From NCBI GenBank assembly GCA_964434775.1, contig CAYSWH010000009.1:1-46634 (forward strand): a DNA stretch of 46,634 nt, read 5' to 3'. The translations under genes and the position numbers were made by a program. Every line of letters begins with the position of its first letter. Position 1 is the stretch's first letter. Below the pieces are notes generated by a model. The model was not told where the DNA came from. It ran no database searches and saw only the letters and a program-made list of their open reading frames with translations. Origin of the DNA: CAYSWH01 sp964434775. Its GTDB lineage: Bacteria; Patescibacteriota; JACMRA01. Of this stretch, positions 24,842-33,625 are shown in pieces.

Positions 24842-24870
24842 AAGATGTCGCTGCCCTTTCAAGACATCTT
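24842..24870. repeat. 8-bp inverted repeat after the 125-aa gene
   Basis: AAGATGTC (24842-24849) and GACATCTT (24863-24870) with a 13-nt loop, followed by TCTTC. It could be a weak bidirectional terminator. Confidence 0.4.
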
Positions 24871-24917
24871 TCTTCAATAAAAATAGACTGCTATATGTAC
24901 TACAGGATCAAAAAACC

Positions 24918-24975
24918 GGAAAAGAAGGTAAGGTGCTGACATAATTATAATAGTAGTCAAAGCACCATTCTTTCC
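24918..24975. repeat. Long imperfect hairpin in the gap before ftsQ
   Basis: Nested arms GGAAAAGAA/TTCTTTCC, GGTGCT/AGCACC and GAC/GTC enclose a 15-nt A+T-rich loop that contains TATAAT. Together they span 58 bp of a 392-bp gap that has no ORF. It could be an RNA structure, a protein site or a small mobile-element remnant. Confidence 0.4.
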
Positions 24976-25136
24976 GACTCGACCTTGAACCGGAATTGTC
25001 AACTTAAAGCTAATTAAACTCTGATCAAGAATTATTTGAAAAGTCTTTGATTTATTAGTATTTTCTCACTCAAAGCCCTAAAAAAATCAAATGTACAGTC
25101 CTTTTGACAAGACTGGAAAGTGATTCTAAGTTATGG

Positions 25137-25164
25137 TTTACAAGAAAAAATCGGATATGATAAT
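25137..25164 (+). promoter_or_regulatory. Promoter of the FtsQ-like gene
   Basis: TTTACA (25137-25142), 16-bp spacer, GATAAT (25159-25164). The leader is about 19 nt to the ATG at 25190. Confidence 0.55.
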
Positions 25165-25189
25165 AGCCGGCGGTTAAGTATCTGCTAGA

Positions 25190-26482
25190 ATGACTAAAAG
25201 AAAAGTCTATAAGTACGATTATAATAAAAAGAAAAAGCCTACCAAGAAAAAGTCTTCCATATGGGCCGGATTTTTTGAATCCCTTTTTAAAAACAAATCT
25301 AAGGCTAAGATGGAACAGACTCTCAGAGAAAATAAAGACCAAGTCAAAGAAACCGGAGCCTCTTATAATGTTTACCGCAGCCGCCAAACCAAATCCGAAG
25401 CAAAAGTCAGAACTTTCGGTCCTAAAAAAAGCAGCAAAGAAAATCAAAAAAAGATCTCTCCCAAAATTCCTTCGCCTTTCAAAAAGAAAATCACTACCCC
25501 CAATCGTTTTTCCTTCGGATTCAAAAACCCTGATAGAATTGTCAAAAAAGTTCAGAGCTTTAGTAAGAACGGCTTGGTAAGACAAACAAAGTTTTTAATT
25601 TACAAGTGGAAAATCCCGGAAAAATTCAATCAAATTGTTTCGGTAACTATCTCAATAAGTATTGTCATATTCTTAATCTACCTCACTTTCTTAGATACGC
25701 ATTTTCTGGTTAAAGACTTTAAAATCACTTTTAATTCGGACTGCATCAATCCCCAGGCCACTATTTCAGCTGTTGATGACTGCTCATATCTAGGAATAGA
25801 TGAATCCGAAAAATTAGTGGAAGGAATCAAGAAAGATCCTTTTTTGGGATTTATTCCCAATAATCAATTTTGGTTTCTGAACAGTAAAAATTTAACAGCC
25901 GCTGCCAAAAGCAATAATCCTCAAGTGACTCAGATAGAAGTTACGGAAAGAAAATGGCCAAATAGAGCCACTCTCCAAGTCAGCACAAAGCCAATTCTAA
26001 TTACCTTAGGTTTAAATGATCAGGAATACTGGCGAATCGGTCAAAACGGCAAAGTAGTCAGCCGTGATGATGCCAATCTGCGGGAAAGAGTAGTTAATGT
26101 AGAGTCCAGAGTGGAATTTAATAGGGCCGATGCTTCTTTTAGTGAATTTTCCTTTGAAAACAACAAAGAACAACTTAATAGATTTTGGTTTATCATTTGG
26201 CTCTGGCAAAACCTTCAAGAAAAAAATATCCAATGGATCAAAACCAGCCTTCCCAGCCTCTTTGATTCAGATGTAATTATTACTACCAAAAATGGAACCA
26301 GACTTCTTTTCGACTACTCCTCTATCTCCAGAGAAACTCAAGAAAATAGACTAGATCTGGTTTTTGACGAACGGTCGGTAATTAAAGAAAATGAGGCAGC
26401 AGGAGTCTACAAATATATTGACTTCCGACACTCTAAAAGAGTCTTTCTTTGCCGATTAGGTACTGAATGCGAAAATATTTAA
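25190..26482 (+). CDS. FtsQ/DivIB-like cell-division protein
   Basis: This bitopic membrane protein has 430 aa: a very basic cytoplasmic region (1-140, Lys-rich), one transmembrane helix (about 147-168), then an extracytoplasmic part. The start of the outer part (HFLVKDFKITF) resembles a POTRA domain. NPQVTQIEVTERKWPNRATLQVSTKP is the typical beta part of FtsQ/DivIB, and YKYIDFRHSKRVFLC near the C-terminus matches the family's conserved YIDLR-type strand. FtsQ links early and late divisome proteins; ftsW in this window would act in the same complex. The cytoplasmic tail is much longer than in E. coli FtsQ (about 25 aa). It is not clustered with mur or ftsZ genes. The call rests on layout and short motifs. 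Confidence 0.65.
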   Translation: MTKRKVYKYDYNKKKKPTKKKSSIWAGFFESLFKNKSKAKMEQTLRENKDQVKETGASYNVYRSRQTKSEAKVRTFGPKKSSKENQKKISPKIPSPFKKKITTPNRFSFGFKNPDRIVKKVQSFSKNGLVRQTKFLIYKWKIPEKFNQIVSVTISISIVIFLIYLTFLDTHFLVKDFKITFNSDCINPQATISAVDDCSYLGIDESEKLVEGIKKDPFLGFIPNNQFWFLNSKNLTAAAKSNNPQVTQIEVTERKWPNRATLQVSTKPILITLGLNDQEYWRIGQNGKVVSRDDANLRERVVNVESRVEFNRADASFSEFSFENNKEQLNRFWFIIWLWQNLQEKNIQWIKTSLPSLFDSDVIITTKNGTRLLFDYSSISRETQENRLDLVFDERSVIKENEAAGVYKYIDFRHSKRVFLCRLGTECENI

Positions 26483-26531
26483 AGTTGCAAGCGTCCCAAA
26501 AATGAAATTTTACTCAAAAACTATTCTCCAC

Positions 26532-28211
26532 TCATTTTTTAAACAAAGTGTAGGCAAAGATCAAACTCATCACCACGGTCAAAAAGTACCCCAAAAATCC
26601 CAGAAAAGAATAACCCCAAAGTTGTGGTGGTTTATCCAAAAACATTATTACGGAAGAGCCTAAAATTAAGGCCGATATAATCAGACTAAAAGACATCAGA
26701 TTTGCAATTCTTCTAAAGGAATGGACGACTTTATCTGTTTTCTCGTGCTTAATAACCAAATTAATGTCTCCCTTCTTAAAAAACTCGTTTCCCGAATAAA
26801 TAATATCCGGCAGGGCCTGCATCACTTGCAAGGCTTCTTCACTTGAGTCAAAAAGTAGTTTACCGATTTTCTCCGGCTCGTATTTTCTCAAAAAGGCCTT
26901 TTTAACAAAGGGTTTGGCCTCTTCCACAAGGTTAATTGCCGGGTCCACTTTGCGAACAATACCCTCCATGGTTATCAAAGCCTTCATCAACATTACCAAG
27001 TTAGTTGGCAATCTAATTTTGTTGGATCGCATGATATCCAAGAGACGATTCATAACGTCTTCAATTCTAATTTCGTTCAAGGGTAAGTTATAGTATATCT
27101 CAATCATTTCAGTAATTTCCAGAGAAATAAAGCGCTTGTCCATCTGCTCGTTGATAATATGCATTCGCTCCAAAGTACGCATGATTTTGGTTGTGTCCTT
27201 GGCAATTACCGCTTGAATTACATTCAACAAAAAATTCCGGTCCTGATCACTGATTCTACCGATCATTCCCAAATCCAAAAAAATCACCTTCCCTTCATGA
27301 TACCAAATATTTCCCGGGTGAGGATCGGCGTGAAAAAAACTATGTGTAAAGACCTGTTCCAAAAATGTCTTGGCACACATTCTAGCTACTTCTTGCCTCT
27401 CCTCCGTTTCCAATTCTTCGCTGGCTAAGACAATGCTTTCACCTTCAATAAATTCTTCCACCAAAACTTTCTTGGTGGTTAAATCAGGGTAAGTAGCCGG
27501 AATTTTGACTTTGGGGTAATGAGAAAAATTATTGCTAAATATCCTTAGATTGTGGCTTTCATGAATAAAATCAACCTCTTTGAGAATGGAGGCTTCAAAT
27601 TCGTTGACTATTTCTACCGGCTGATACAAATAAGCTTCGGAATAACTGATCTCAATAAGCCTGGCAATCTCGTGCAAGATTTGTAAATCACTACGAATCA
27701 TCTTTTCAATTCCCGGCCTTTGTACCTTCACAGCGACTTTCTCTCCGGAAAAAAGTTTAGCCTTGTGTATCTGGCTCAAGGACGCAGAGGCTGCCGGTTT
27801 TTTTTTAAAGTCTTTAAATATTTTTTCCAGAGAATCTCCCAATTCAGTTTCTACTATTTCCTTAGCATCAAGGTACGAAAACGGCTTCACTTCACTTTGC
27901 AGTTTGGACAATTCAAGTATGTATTCCGGAGGAACAATATCCACTCTAGTACTCAGCATTTGTCCAAGTTTTACAAAAGTTGGCCCCAGTTCTTCCAAAG
28001 CCAATCTGACCCGCACCGGCATGGGTTTTTTCTTATTGTTGATAACTTGCTTATCTCTTTTTTCCTTGCTTAAAAACAGCCTACCCTTAATATCCAAGTT
28101 TTTAACCAATGCCTCGTTGATAAAGTCTGCAAGACCGTACTTAATAAGAACTCTCAAAATTTCTTTAAGGCGGTAAATATTGTTGATTCTATTTAGTTGC
28201 TTGGAAAACAT
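26532..28211 (-). CDS. UbiB/ABC1 (AarF) family atypical kinase
   Basis: The 559-aa protein has the UbiB-family marks. LGPTFVKLGQMLSTRVDIVPPEYILELSKLQ contains the KxGQ motif. AAASLSQIHKAKL is the Ala-rich nucleotide loop and VAVKVQRPG the ATP lysine. HADPHPGN is the catalytic-like loop and FLDLGMIG the metal-binding DxG. Two C-terminal hydrophobic helices (about 500-520 and 535-555) anchor it in the membrane. In other bacteria such proteins support ubiquinone synthesis or lipid handling; this organism need not make quinones, so the role is open. It is divergent from the ABC operon, with back-to-back promoters. Confidence 0.92.
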   Translation of the reverse strand: MFSKQLNRINNIYRLKEILRVLIKYGLADFINEALVKNLDIKGRLFLSKEKRDKQVINNKKKPMPVRVRLALEELGPTFVKLGQMLSTRVDIVPPEYILELSKLQSEVKPFSYLDAKEIVETELGDSLEKIFKDFKKKPAASASLSQIHKAKLFSGEKVAVKVQRPGIEKMIRSDLQILHEIARLIEISYSEAYLYQPVEIVNEFEASILKEVDFIHESHNLRIFSNNFSHYPKVKIPATYPDLTTKKVLVEEFIEGESIVLASEELETEERQEVARMCAKTFLEQVFTHSFFHADPHPGNIWYHEGKVIFLDLGMIGRISDQDRNFLLNVIQAVIAKDTTKIMRTLERMHIINEQMDKRFISLEITEMIEIYYNLPLNEIRIEDVMNRLLDIMRSNKIRLPTNLVMLMKALITMEGIVRKVDPAINLVEEAKPFVKKAFLRKYEPEKIGKLLFDSSEEALQVMQALPDIIYSGNEFFKKGDINLVIKHEKTDKVVHSFRRIANLMSFSLIISALILGSSVIMFLDKPPQLWGYSFLGFLGYFLTVVMSLIFAYTLFKK

Positions 28212-28236
28212 TCTTTAGAGAGAGATTTTTATATTG

Positions 28237-28265
28237 AGTATACTTAATAAATCGTTTCTTAGCAA
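28237..28265 (-). promoter_or_regulatory. Promoter of the UbiB-like gene
   Basis: On the minus strand: TTGCTA (28265-28260), 17-bp spacer, TATACT (28242-28237). Its -35 box is one base from the -35 box of the divergent ABC promoter. Confidence 0.65.
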
Positions 28266-28266
28266 T

Positions 28267-28295
28267 TTGACAAAACAAGCCACTAAAACTTTTAT
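28267..28295 (+). promoter_or_regulatory. Promoter of the ABC transporter operon
   Basis: TTGACA (28267-28272), 17-bp spacer, TTTTAT (28290-28295). The leader is about 25 nt to the ATG at 28327. Confidence 0.6.
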
Positions 28296-28326
28296 TGCCA
28301 ACTGCGTCATTCTAAATTAATAGCAT

Positions 28327-28998
28327 ATGCTCAAAACCAAAAATTTGTACAAAACCTTTAATCAGGGAAAAGAACAGCAAGCTATTTTAAAAAACATCAA
28401 CTTGGAGATAGAAGAAAATCAATTGGTGGCCCTCATGGGTCCTTCCGGTAGCGGCAAATCAACATTATTAGCTATTTTAGCCGGTATTGATAGTCCAAGC
28501 GAAGGGCAGATATACATCAACAACACAGAGGTAAGTCAAATGAAAGAAAAAGAACTGGCTCAAATCCGAAATCGAGACATCGGCATTGTCTTTCAATCCT
28601 TCAATCTTTTACCCGGCCTTACAGCTATGCAAAATGTCGAAGCACCTCTGTATATTTCTAAAAATAAACAAAATATTCCCGGTAGGGCTAAAGAAATGCT
28701 GGAGAAAGTAGGTCTTGGAGACAAACTTAACCATAAACCGCACCAATTATCCGGAGGGCAAAAACAAAGAGTAGGAATAGCCAGGGCATTGGTTGGTAGG
28801 ACCAAAATATTGGTCGCCGATGAGCCTACAGGAAATTTAGATAGCACCAGTGGCCAAAATATTCTGCAATTAATCCAAGAAATAAGGAGGGAATTCGGAC
28901 TAACAGTACTAATTGCTACCCATGACGAAAAAGTAGCCGGTAAAGCAGATAGAATTATTCAAATTAGAGACGGATATCTGTTTGAAGAAGTAAATTAG
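28327..28998 (+). CDS. ABC transporter ATP-binding protein (LolD/MacB type)
   Basis: The 223-aa ATPase has Walker A GPSGSGKST (38-46), Q-loop FQSFNLLPG, signature LSGGQKQRVGIARAL, Walker B ILVADEPTGNLDS and switch His in IATHDEK. The NLLPGLTAMQNVEAPL segment is typical of the MacB/LolD/FtsE-like subfamily that powers FtsX-type permeases. The next gene (30 nt downstream) is such a permease, so the two form one transporter. LolD proteins move lipoproteins and MacB acts in efflux; here it could serve peptide, lipid or cell-wall functions. Confidence 0.95.
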   Translation: MLKTKNLYKTFNQGKEQQAILKNINLEIEENQLVALMGPSGSGKSTLLAILAGIDSPSEGQIYINNTEVSQMKEKELAQIRNRDIGIVFQSFNLLPGLTAMQNVEAPLYISKNKQNIPGRAKEMLEKVGLGDKLNHKPHQLSGGQKQRVGIARALVGRTKILVADEPTGNLDSTSGQNILQLIQEIRREFGLTVLIATHDEKVAGKADRIIQIRDGYLFEEVN

Positions 28999-29028
28999 AT
29001 AAAAAGCTAAAATAACTTGCTTGCTTGT

Positions 29029-31584
29029 ATGATAAAGTTTTATTTTCAAAAAACTATTAATTCTCTGCAAAATTTGGGAATAGTCGGAGTATCCTCCATG
29101 TTGTGTGTTTCTTTTGGAGTGTTGTCTGTCTATTCTTTGATTTCTCTTTCTAATGAAATTAAGTCGGTTTTCCAAGCAGATCCGCAAATAATTTTAGGAG
29201 GCGATGTGGAAGTTCTCAAAACTAGCCCCTTGGAACCGACAATTGAACCCGATCCTGCTTCACTGACAGGAGCTTTTGGTATTGATTTTGAAAACCTCCA
29301 AGGGTTAGAAAGTTACACTCCTATTTTGTCAAAAAACTATCCGAACTATCGCCTGGAATCCAAACAGAAAACCTTTTCCGGTATTCATACTATTCAGGCC
29401 GTGGATCCACAGAAATTCCCTCTATACGGTAATTACAAATTTAAACCTAATCAAGACCTAAGTTCAATGATTAAGGAGGAAGGAAGTGTAGTTATTCCAG
29501 CCAACTTTGCTCAAGCCAATGATCTCTCCATAGGAGATAGCATCACGATTATCAGCGACGATAATTTTTCTACCCAAAGATTGATTATTACCGGTATAAT
29601 TCTGGATTCCGCCGCCAAATCATCCTCCTCTTGGTTTGTCAGCTACCAAACTTTTCTTTCCGGATTTGATCTGAACGGCCAGGGAGCTTCTCTAAGCATA
29701 CTCTTAAAGGGCAAAGAAAGCGTTCTGGAGAATCAACTTTCCAACATACCGGGAGCCATGGTTTTGCAAAAAGCCTCACAGGTACAGCAGGTGGGTGATA
29801 ATGCCCAAAAAATTTTTAACATCGGTCTCAACGGCTCCAGTGTCTTGGGTTTATTTATCGGCGGCCTGGGAATTGCTACCTCTATTCAAATAATTCTAAA
29901 CAGGCGTAGAAAAGAAGTAGCCACTCTCAAAACTTTAGGTTACAAAACCGGCCACATTCTCCTTTTCTTTTTGGGTGAGGTATTTTTGTTAGCCATTATA
30001 GGTTCTGGCTTGGGATTAATCTTGGGCGTTATCATAAGCTACTACTTTATTCAAAGCATTCAAAAAACAGGCGGAACTTTCCAATTAAGCTTTGAATTCC
30101 AGCCATTCACGGCCTTAATTGCAGTAATTACGAGTCTATTGACAACCGTAGCCTTTACCACTGTTATAGTCTGGCAAAATTCTAAGGTAAAACCGGCAGT
30201 TGTCTTTAGAGATTTTCAGGAAACTAATAGATTTAAAAACGGTTTGGTTAAGCTGGGTTTATTAATTCCGATACTATTTGTCTTTTTTTTGATTTCTACT
30301 TTTCTTACGGAATCATGGGAGGTAGGTTTAGGTTCTCTTTTACTGGCTTTTTTGGGTACTACCGGAGCCGGGACGGTTTTCTGGATTGTATTCTTTCTTC
30401 TCACCAAAATTCCTCTTCCCTTGCCGGGGATATATAAATTATCTTGGGTAAATCTTAAACAGAATTTCAGTCAGAGTATCATTGCCGTTGTAGCCATATT
30501 TGCCGGAGTCACGGTCTTGGGATTTGCCGTCATTATTTTTGATAATGCCAATGACCAACTAAACAACCAAAAAGGGGATAAATCGGGTTGGAATGTTTTG
30601 GCTTATGTCCCGCAAAAACACTTGGATGAGTTTGATAAACAAATACAAAACTCCGAGAAAATAAAACACTCGGTGAATTACCCCAGAGCTAAAGTCCAAG
30701 TAGAAAGAAACGAGATTTCGCAAAATTTGATCTTAGAGGGGCTGGACTCAAGTCAAAAACCTCCTTTTAGAGAGTCTGTGGAATTGTCTGCTGATTCCCA
30801 ACTTATTTTAGCAGGATTCCTCCAAAATGAAGTAGAATTGGACCCGCCGCCAAATCCGTACTTTGGTAGAAAGGCCCCAAATCCGGGATTCTCCTGGGAA
30901 AAAGGTCAGGAAATGGAACTGCAAATAAACTCCCAAACCACTACCAAAGTAGTCACCGGTTTCTTTGAACAACAGTTAGTAAATAGATTTTTACAGACAC
31001 CTAACCCGGATTTAGTTTTACCCGAAAAAGAATATCTTCAATCAATCCCCGAAGCTGACTCTCAAAGGGTTTATTGGCTGGAGACTAAACCGGAGGACAT
31101 TACCCCCACTGTAGAATCCCTTTCTCAAATTGATCAATCCATTATTATTTACGATTTAATAAGTATTGAACAAGCTACCCTGGAAAATTATCGTAACATA
31201 GTTACTTTTGCCTTATCTGTAGCTTCTCTATCACTGCTAGCCGGACTTATATTAATGCTAAATTCCATTTTGTTGGTCATGGTCCAAAGAAAAAAAGAGT
31301 TTGGCATTCTCAAGGCCATTGGGTACAGTAATTCTCAAGTTAGAAACATTGTTTGGTTAGAATATCTACTGATGGGCTTAGTAATTTCGTTTCTGGCAAT
31401 TATTGTTGATTATGCGGGTGTAAGAGCTATTAACCACTGGGAGCCGGAAGCTGAGTTGATATACAAACCGATATATAGTTTAATCACCATAATCTTAACT
31501 TTATTAATCGTATTTTTGGCCACATTCCTTAGTTCCAGGAAAACTCTTCAAGTAAAACCAATGGAAATCTTGAGGTACGAGTAA
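29029..31584 (+). CDS. ABC transporter permease, FtsX/MacB family
   Basis: The 851-aa protein has an N-terminal helix (about 15-38), a large extracytoplasmic domain, a three-helix FtsX domain (about 268-390), a helix pair (about 405-450), another helix near 485, a second outer domain, and a final three-helix FtsX domain (about 725-850). This doubled layout fits large MacB-like or LolC/E-like permeases. RRRKEVATLKTLGYKTGHIL and QRKKEFGILKAIGYSNSQVR are the cytoplasmic coupling segments. A TTG 12 nt upstream is in frame; ATG at 29029 is preferred. It pairs with the upstream ATPase. No membrane-fusion protein is adjacent. Confidence 0.92.
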   Translation: MIKFYFQKTINSLQNLGIVGVSSMLCVSFGVLSVYSLISLSNEIKSVFQADPQIILGGDVEVLKTSPLEPTIEPDPASLTGAFGIDFENLQGLESYTPILSKNYPNYRLESKQKTFSGIHTIQAVDPQKFPLYGNYKFKPNQDLSSMIKEEGSVVIPANFAQANDLSIGDSITIISDDNFSTQRLIITGIILDSAAKSSSSWFVSYQTFLSGFDLNGQGASLSILLKGKESVLENQLSNIPGAMVLQKASQVQQVGDNAQKIFNIGLNGSSVLGLFIGGLGIATSIQIILNRRRKEVATLKTLGYKTGHILLFFLGEVFLLAIIGSGLGLILGVIISYYFIQSIQKTGGTFQLSFEFQPFTALIAVITSLLTTVAFTTVIVWQNSKVKPAVVFRDFQETNRFKNGLVKLGLLIPILFVFFLISTFLTESWEVGLGSLLLAFLGTTGAGTVFWIVFFLLTKIPLPLPGIYKLSWVNLKQNFSQSIIAVVAIFAGVTVLGFAVIIFDNANDQLNNQKGDKSGWNVLAYVPQKHLDEFDKQIQNSEKIKHSVNYPRAKVQVERNEISQNLILEGLDSSQKPPFRESVELSADSQLILAGFLQNEVELDPPPNPYFGRKAPNPGFSWEKGQEMELQINSQTTTKVVTGFFEQQLVNRFLQTPNPDLVLPEKEYLQSIPEADSQRVYWLETKPEDITPTVESLSQIDQSIIIYDLISIEQATLENYRNIVTFALSVASLSLLAGLILMLNSILLVMVQRKKEFGILKAIGYSNSQVRNIVWLEYLLMGLVISFLAIIVDYAGVRAINHWEPEAELIYKPIYSLITIILTLLIVFLATFLSSRKTLQVKPMEILRYE

Positions 31585-31656
31585 TTTTCGTTAGAGTTTC
31601 GGATCCGGTTCCGGTTTGACAACCCAGGTTTTTGAAAATACAAATAAAAAATAATT

Positions 31657-32388
31657 ATGCTTAGCTCCCATATTTTCTTGACCGGAACTTTTGTGGATAA
31701 GGATAGCCTGTCCAAGCTTATTGCCTACAATTACTTTGAGACAAAGACGGATTTTCAGAGCTTTTTTGGGAAACAAAAAGAGGTAACCGAAGAGGTTGAG
31801 AAGAATTGGGAGCATTATCTCAACGCCAGACAAATTATCCGGACGGATTTTCAAGGAAAAGAAGAATTCAGTGCCAAGTTGATGGAACTTTACCAAACTT
31901 ATCACGAACAAACCTTACTATTTTTGGGAGATTTGAGTGAATATTCCTTACCTCTACAAGAAGGGATGCTTAGAATCTTGGAAGAACCACCGGCCAATTT
32001 GCAAATTGTTCTCTACGCCAAAAGTAAAAATAATATCCTGCCGACAATTGTTTCCCGATGTGGTTTTTATCTCCTGCCGGAATCCTTTGTTCTGCAAAAC
32101 TTGGAGCAAAATCTACTGGACAAGGTCAAAAAAAAGCTGCCGGAAATCGGGGCTACCGTCAAAACCTTGGTTACACACCCGGATAGTTTTCAACTGCCTG
32201 ATCTCAAGACCGTAGAAAGAGAAGAACTGGATTTTTGGCTTTGGCAAATCGGTTATTACCTTGAAGCTATCTATCGAAAAAACCAAACCTATCAAATCTC
32301 TGCCTTGATCGAAAAAGTTAGAACCGCTCAAAACCTGAACCATCAAAACTTGCAAAAGAAATTTGTCTTGGGATCTGTCAAAATTTGA
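31657..32388 (+). CDS. DNA polymerase III delta'-like clamp-loader protein
   Basis: The 243-aa protein contains LPLQEGMLRILEEPPANLQIVLYA then NILPTIVSRCGF, the clamp-loader core pattern (Walker B neighbourhood, LEEPP, sensor 1, SRC). The N-terminal part has no Walker A P-loop, which fits the ATP-non-hydrolysing delta' (HolB) subunit. It is shorter than E. coli HolB (334 aa), mainly because the first subdomain is reduced. It would sit in the clamp loader together with DnaX of this window. The start is ATG; the gene follows the ABC permease after 72 nt on the same strand. A stand-alone AAA relic is possible, but SRC and LEEPP make HolB the best guess. Confidence 0.75.
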   Translation: MLSSHIFLTGTFVDKDSLSKLIAYNYFETKTDFQSFFGKQKEVTEEVEKNWEHYLNARQIIRTDFQGKEEFSAKLMELYQTYHEQTLLFLGDLSEYSLPLQEGMLRILEEPPANLQIVLYAKSKNNILPTIVSRCGFYLLPESFVLQNLEQNLLDKVKKKLPEIGATVKTLVTHPDSFQLPDLKTVEREELDFWLWQIGYYLEAIYRKNQTYQISALIEKVRTAQNLNHQNLQKKFVLGSVKI

Positions 32389-32446
32389 AAGGCAAAATTT
32401 ATTTGTCACCTGAACACAAACGCCCTTGAGTCTAAAAGAAAAAACC

Positions 32447-32511
32447 TGTCACCCTGAACCCGTTTCAGGGTCTATTCTTGCAAGAATCCGAAACAAGTTC
32501 GAAATGACCGT
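32447..32511. repeat. Palindromic intergenic repeat cluster, copy 3
   Basis: It holds an ACCCTGAA/TTCAGGGT inverted repeat with an accc-gt loop region, then aatccgaaacaagttcgaaatgac, a mirror of the ATTCCGAA module with one substitution. The position is between two convergent genes (HolB-like and DinB-like). Confidence 0.8.
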
Positions 32512-32529
32512 GTTCTCAAAATCCCTAAT

Positions 32530-33021
32530 TCAGACCACACCCATATTATAACCGGTCCGATTCCCTGCCTTCTGTAAATCTCGCAAATGTTTGCGTATAT
32601 GGTCATTTACAACCTGCAAATGCTCTTTTGGTAAATAATCTCTGGAACCTTTGCGATAAGGAATATACCCAATATCCGGCTTTGTAATGGTTTTACTTAT
32701 TGACTCTTGAGCACTGCGAAACCGAGCAATTAATTGATTCAAAGAAACCTGCCTGAATTCTTCCACTCCTTGCTGATTCAAATCTCCCAACCTACCCTTC
32801 AAAGGACTTGGTGACTTACCGGTAACAAGGTTGTCCAAATTTCTCGCAAAACTCTCCTGCCAAAAAAGTAAATGGCCCAAGATATCCTTAGCTGTCCATT
32901 CAGGATAAACCCGGAAATCAAAGTCCTTACCTTCTTCAAAAAAGCACAGCAATTCTGCAACGGTCACTTCAAGTTCCTGTAAGAGATTTACCACCTCCAA
33001 ATCTACTCTTTCCTCGATCAT
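32530..33021 (-). CDS. DinB-like/DfsB helical-bundle protein
   Basis: The 163-aa protein has the DinB fold features: a long N-terminal helix, PEWTAKDILGHLLFWQESFARNL with the expected metal-binding His, and the C-terminal VNDHIRKHLRDLQKAG with a His pair about 125 residues later. Members include thiol-dependent S-transferases and ClbS-like enzymes; the substrate here is unknown. Its ATG overlaps the stop of the upstream DUF1801 gene (ATGA), so the two are translationally coupled. Confidence 0.75.
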   Translation of the reverse strand: MIEERVDLEVVNLLQELEVTVAELLCFFEEGKDFDFRVYPEWTAKDILGHLLFWQESFARNLDNLVTGKSPSPLKGRLGDLNQQGVEEFRQVSLNQLIARFRSAQESISKTITKPDIGYIPYRKGSRDYLPKEHLQVVNDHIRKHLRDLQKAGNRTGYNMGVV

Positions 33022-33347
33022 TTACTAACAATTTTTAGAAGTCTGATAATCTCTTGTTTGTTTATCTCTGAAACCTTTTTGAACTCCAGGCATTTCATAG
33101 TCTTACCCCCACCCTTTAGTTTTGCGGCTTCTTCCGATGGTAAGTGATCCAAGGCAAAGCCCAAATTAACGTGATCCTTGAGTGAAACAATGTAAAATAA
33201 GCCTTCATACCAAGGCACCCCCAGCTTCATCTGTTCTTTAATATCGGGAAAAGTATCCAAGAGAATACTTCTTAACTGCATGCAAACTTCCCTTTGCGGA
33301 GAAGGCTGTTTGGCGATATACTCGTCTACCGTTGGTTTACCTGACAT
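33018..33347 (-). CDS. DUF1801 (YdhG-like) protein
   Basis: The 109-aa protein matches DUF1801: TVDEYIAKQPSPQREVCMQLRSILLDTFPDIKEQMKLGVPWY, then YIVSLKDHVNLGFA and a GGGKTMKCLEFKKVSEIN end. Members in Bacillus (YdhG/Fra) were linked to iron handling, but most are uncharacterised. It overlaps the DinB-like gene by 4 nt, so the pair works as one unit. The 402 bp upstream contain the minus-strand RNA candidate. Confidence 0.8.
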   Translation of the reverse strand: MSGKPTVDEYIAKQPSPQREVCMQLRSILLDTFPDIKEQMKLGVPWYEGLFYIVSLKDHVNLGFALDHLPSEEAAKLKGGGKTMKCLEFKKVSEINKQEIIRLLKIVSK

Positions 33348-33509
33348 AAAAAATTATTAAACTAATCTCTCAATCTCTCTTTTCAATATATCCGTCAACC
33401 AATGCACGATGAAAAGCCGTAGGAAATGTGGTCATGGAGATAGGCTAAGAACTCGTTTTTGAGTAGATTCCTTTCCAAAATTCCAAAACTTGTCAAACAA
33501 CTAACCATC

Positions 33510-33531
33510 AAAAAAACGCCTTTCCGGCGTC
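33510..33531 (-). terminator. Terminator of the candidate small RNA
   Basis: On the minus strand: ACGCC-GGAAA-GGCGT followed by seven T. No protein gene on this strand ends here. Confidence 0.75.
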
Positions 33532-33619
33532 TCAGATTAGAATTGGTATATGAGTTTGGGATTTGATGTTCAGAGATGCTCTAGGAGCTTCTCCTACTAT
33601 TCAAACCCCTCCCCCATTG
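33510..33619 (-). ncRNA. Candidate structured small RNA, unknown family
   Basis: On the minus strand a promoter with perfect TTGACA, 17-bp spacer and TACTGT is followed by about 110 nt without an ORF and then by a clean terminator (ACGCC/GGCGT, loop GGAAA, T7). The RNA starts CAATGGGGGAGGGG. A nine-pair helix GGGGUUUGA (33609-33601) with UCAAAUCCC (33566-33558) encloses two tandem hairpins, UAGGAG-AAG-CUCCUA and AGAG-CAU-CUCU. It does not show SRP, tmRNA, RNase P or 6S signatures. It ends 163 nt before the DUF1801 start, so it is probably an independent RNA, but a riboswitch-like leader is not excluded. Confidence 0.55.
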
Positions 33620-33625
33620 TAATTA

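Noticed and set aside
33510..33619. SRP RNA, 6S RNA or tmRNA identity for the small RNA
   Set aside because: No GGAAGCAGCC-type SRP loop, no tag ORF, and too short for a 6S bubble; it was kept as unknown.
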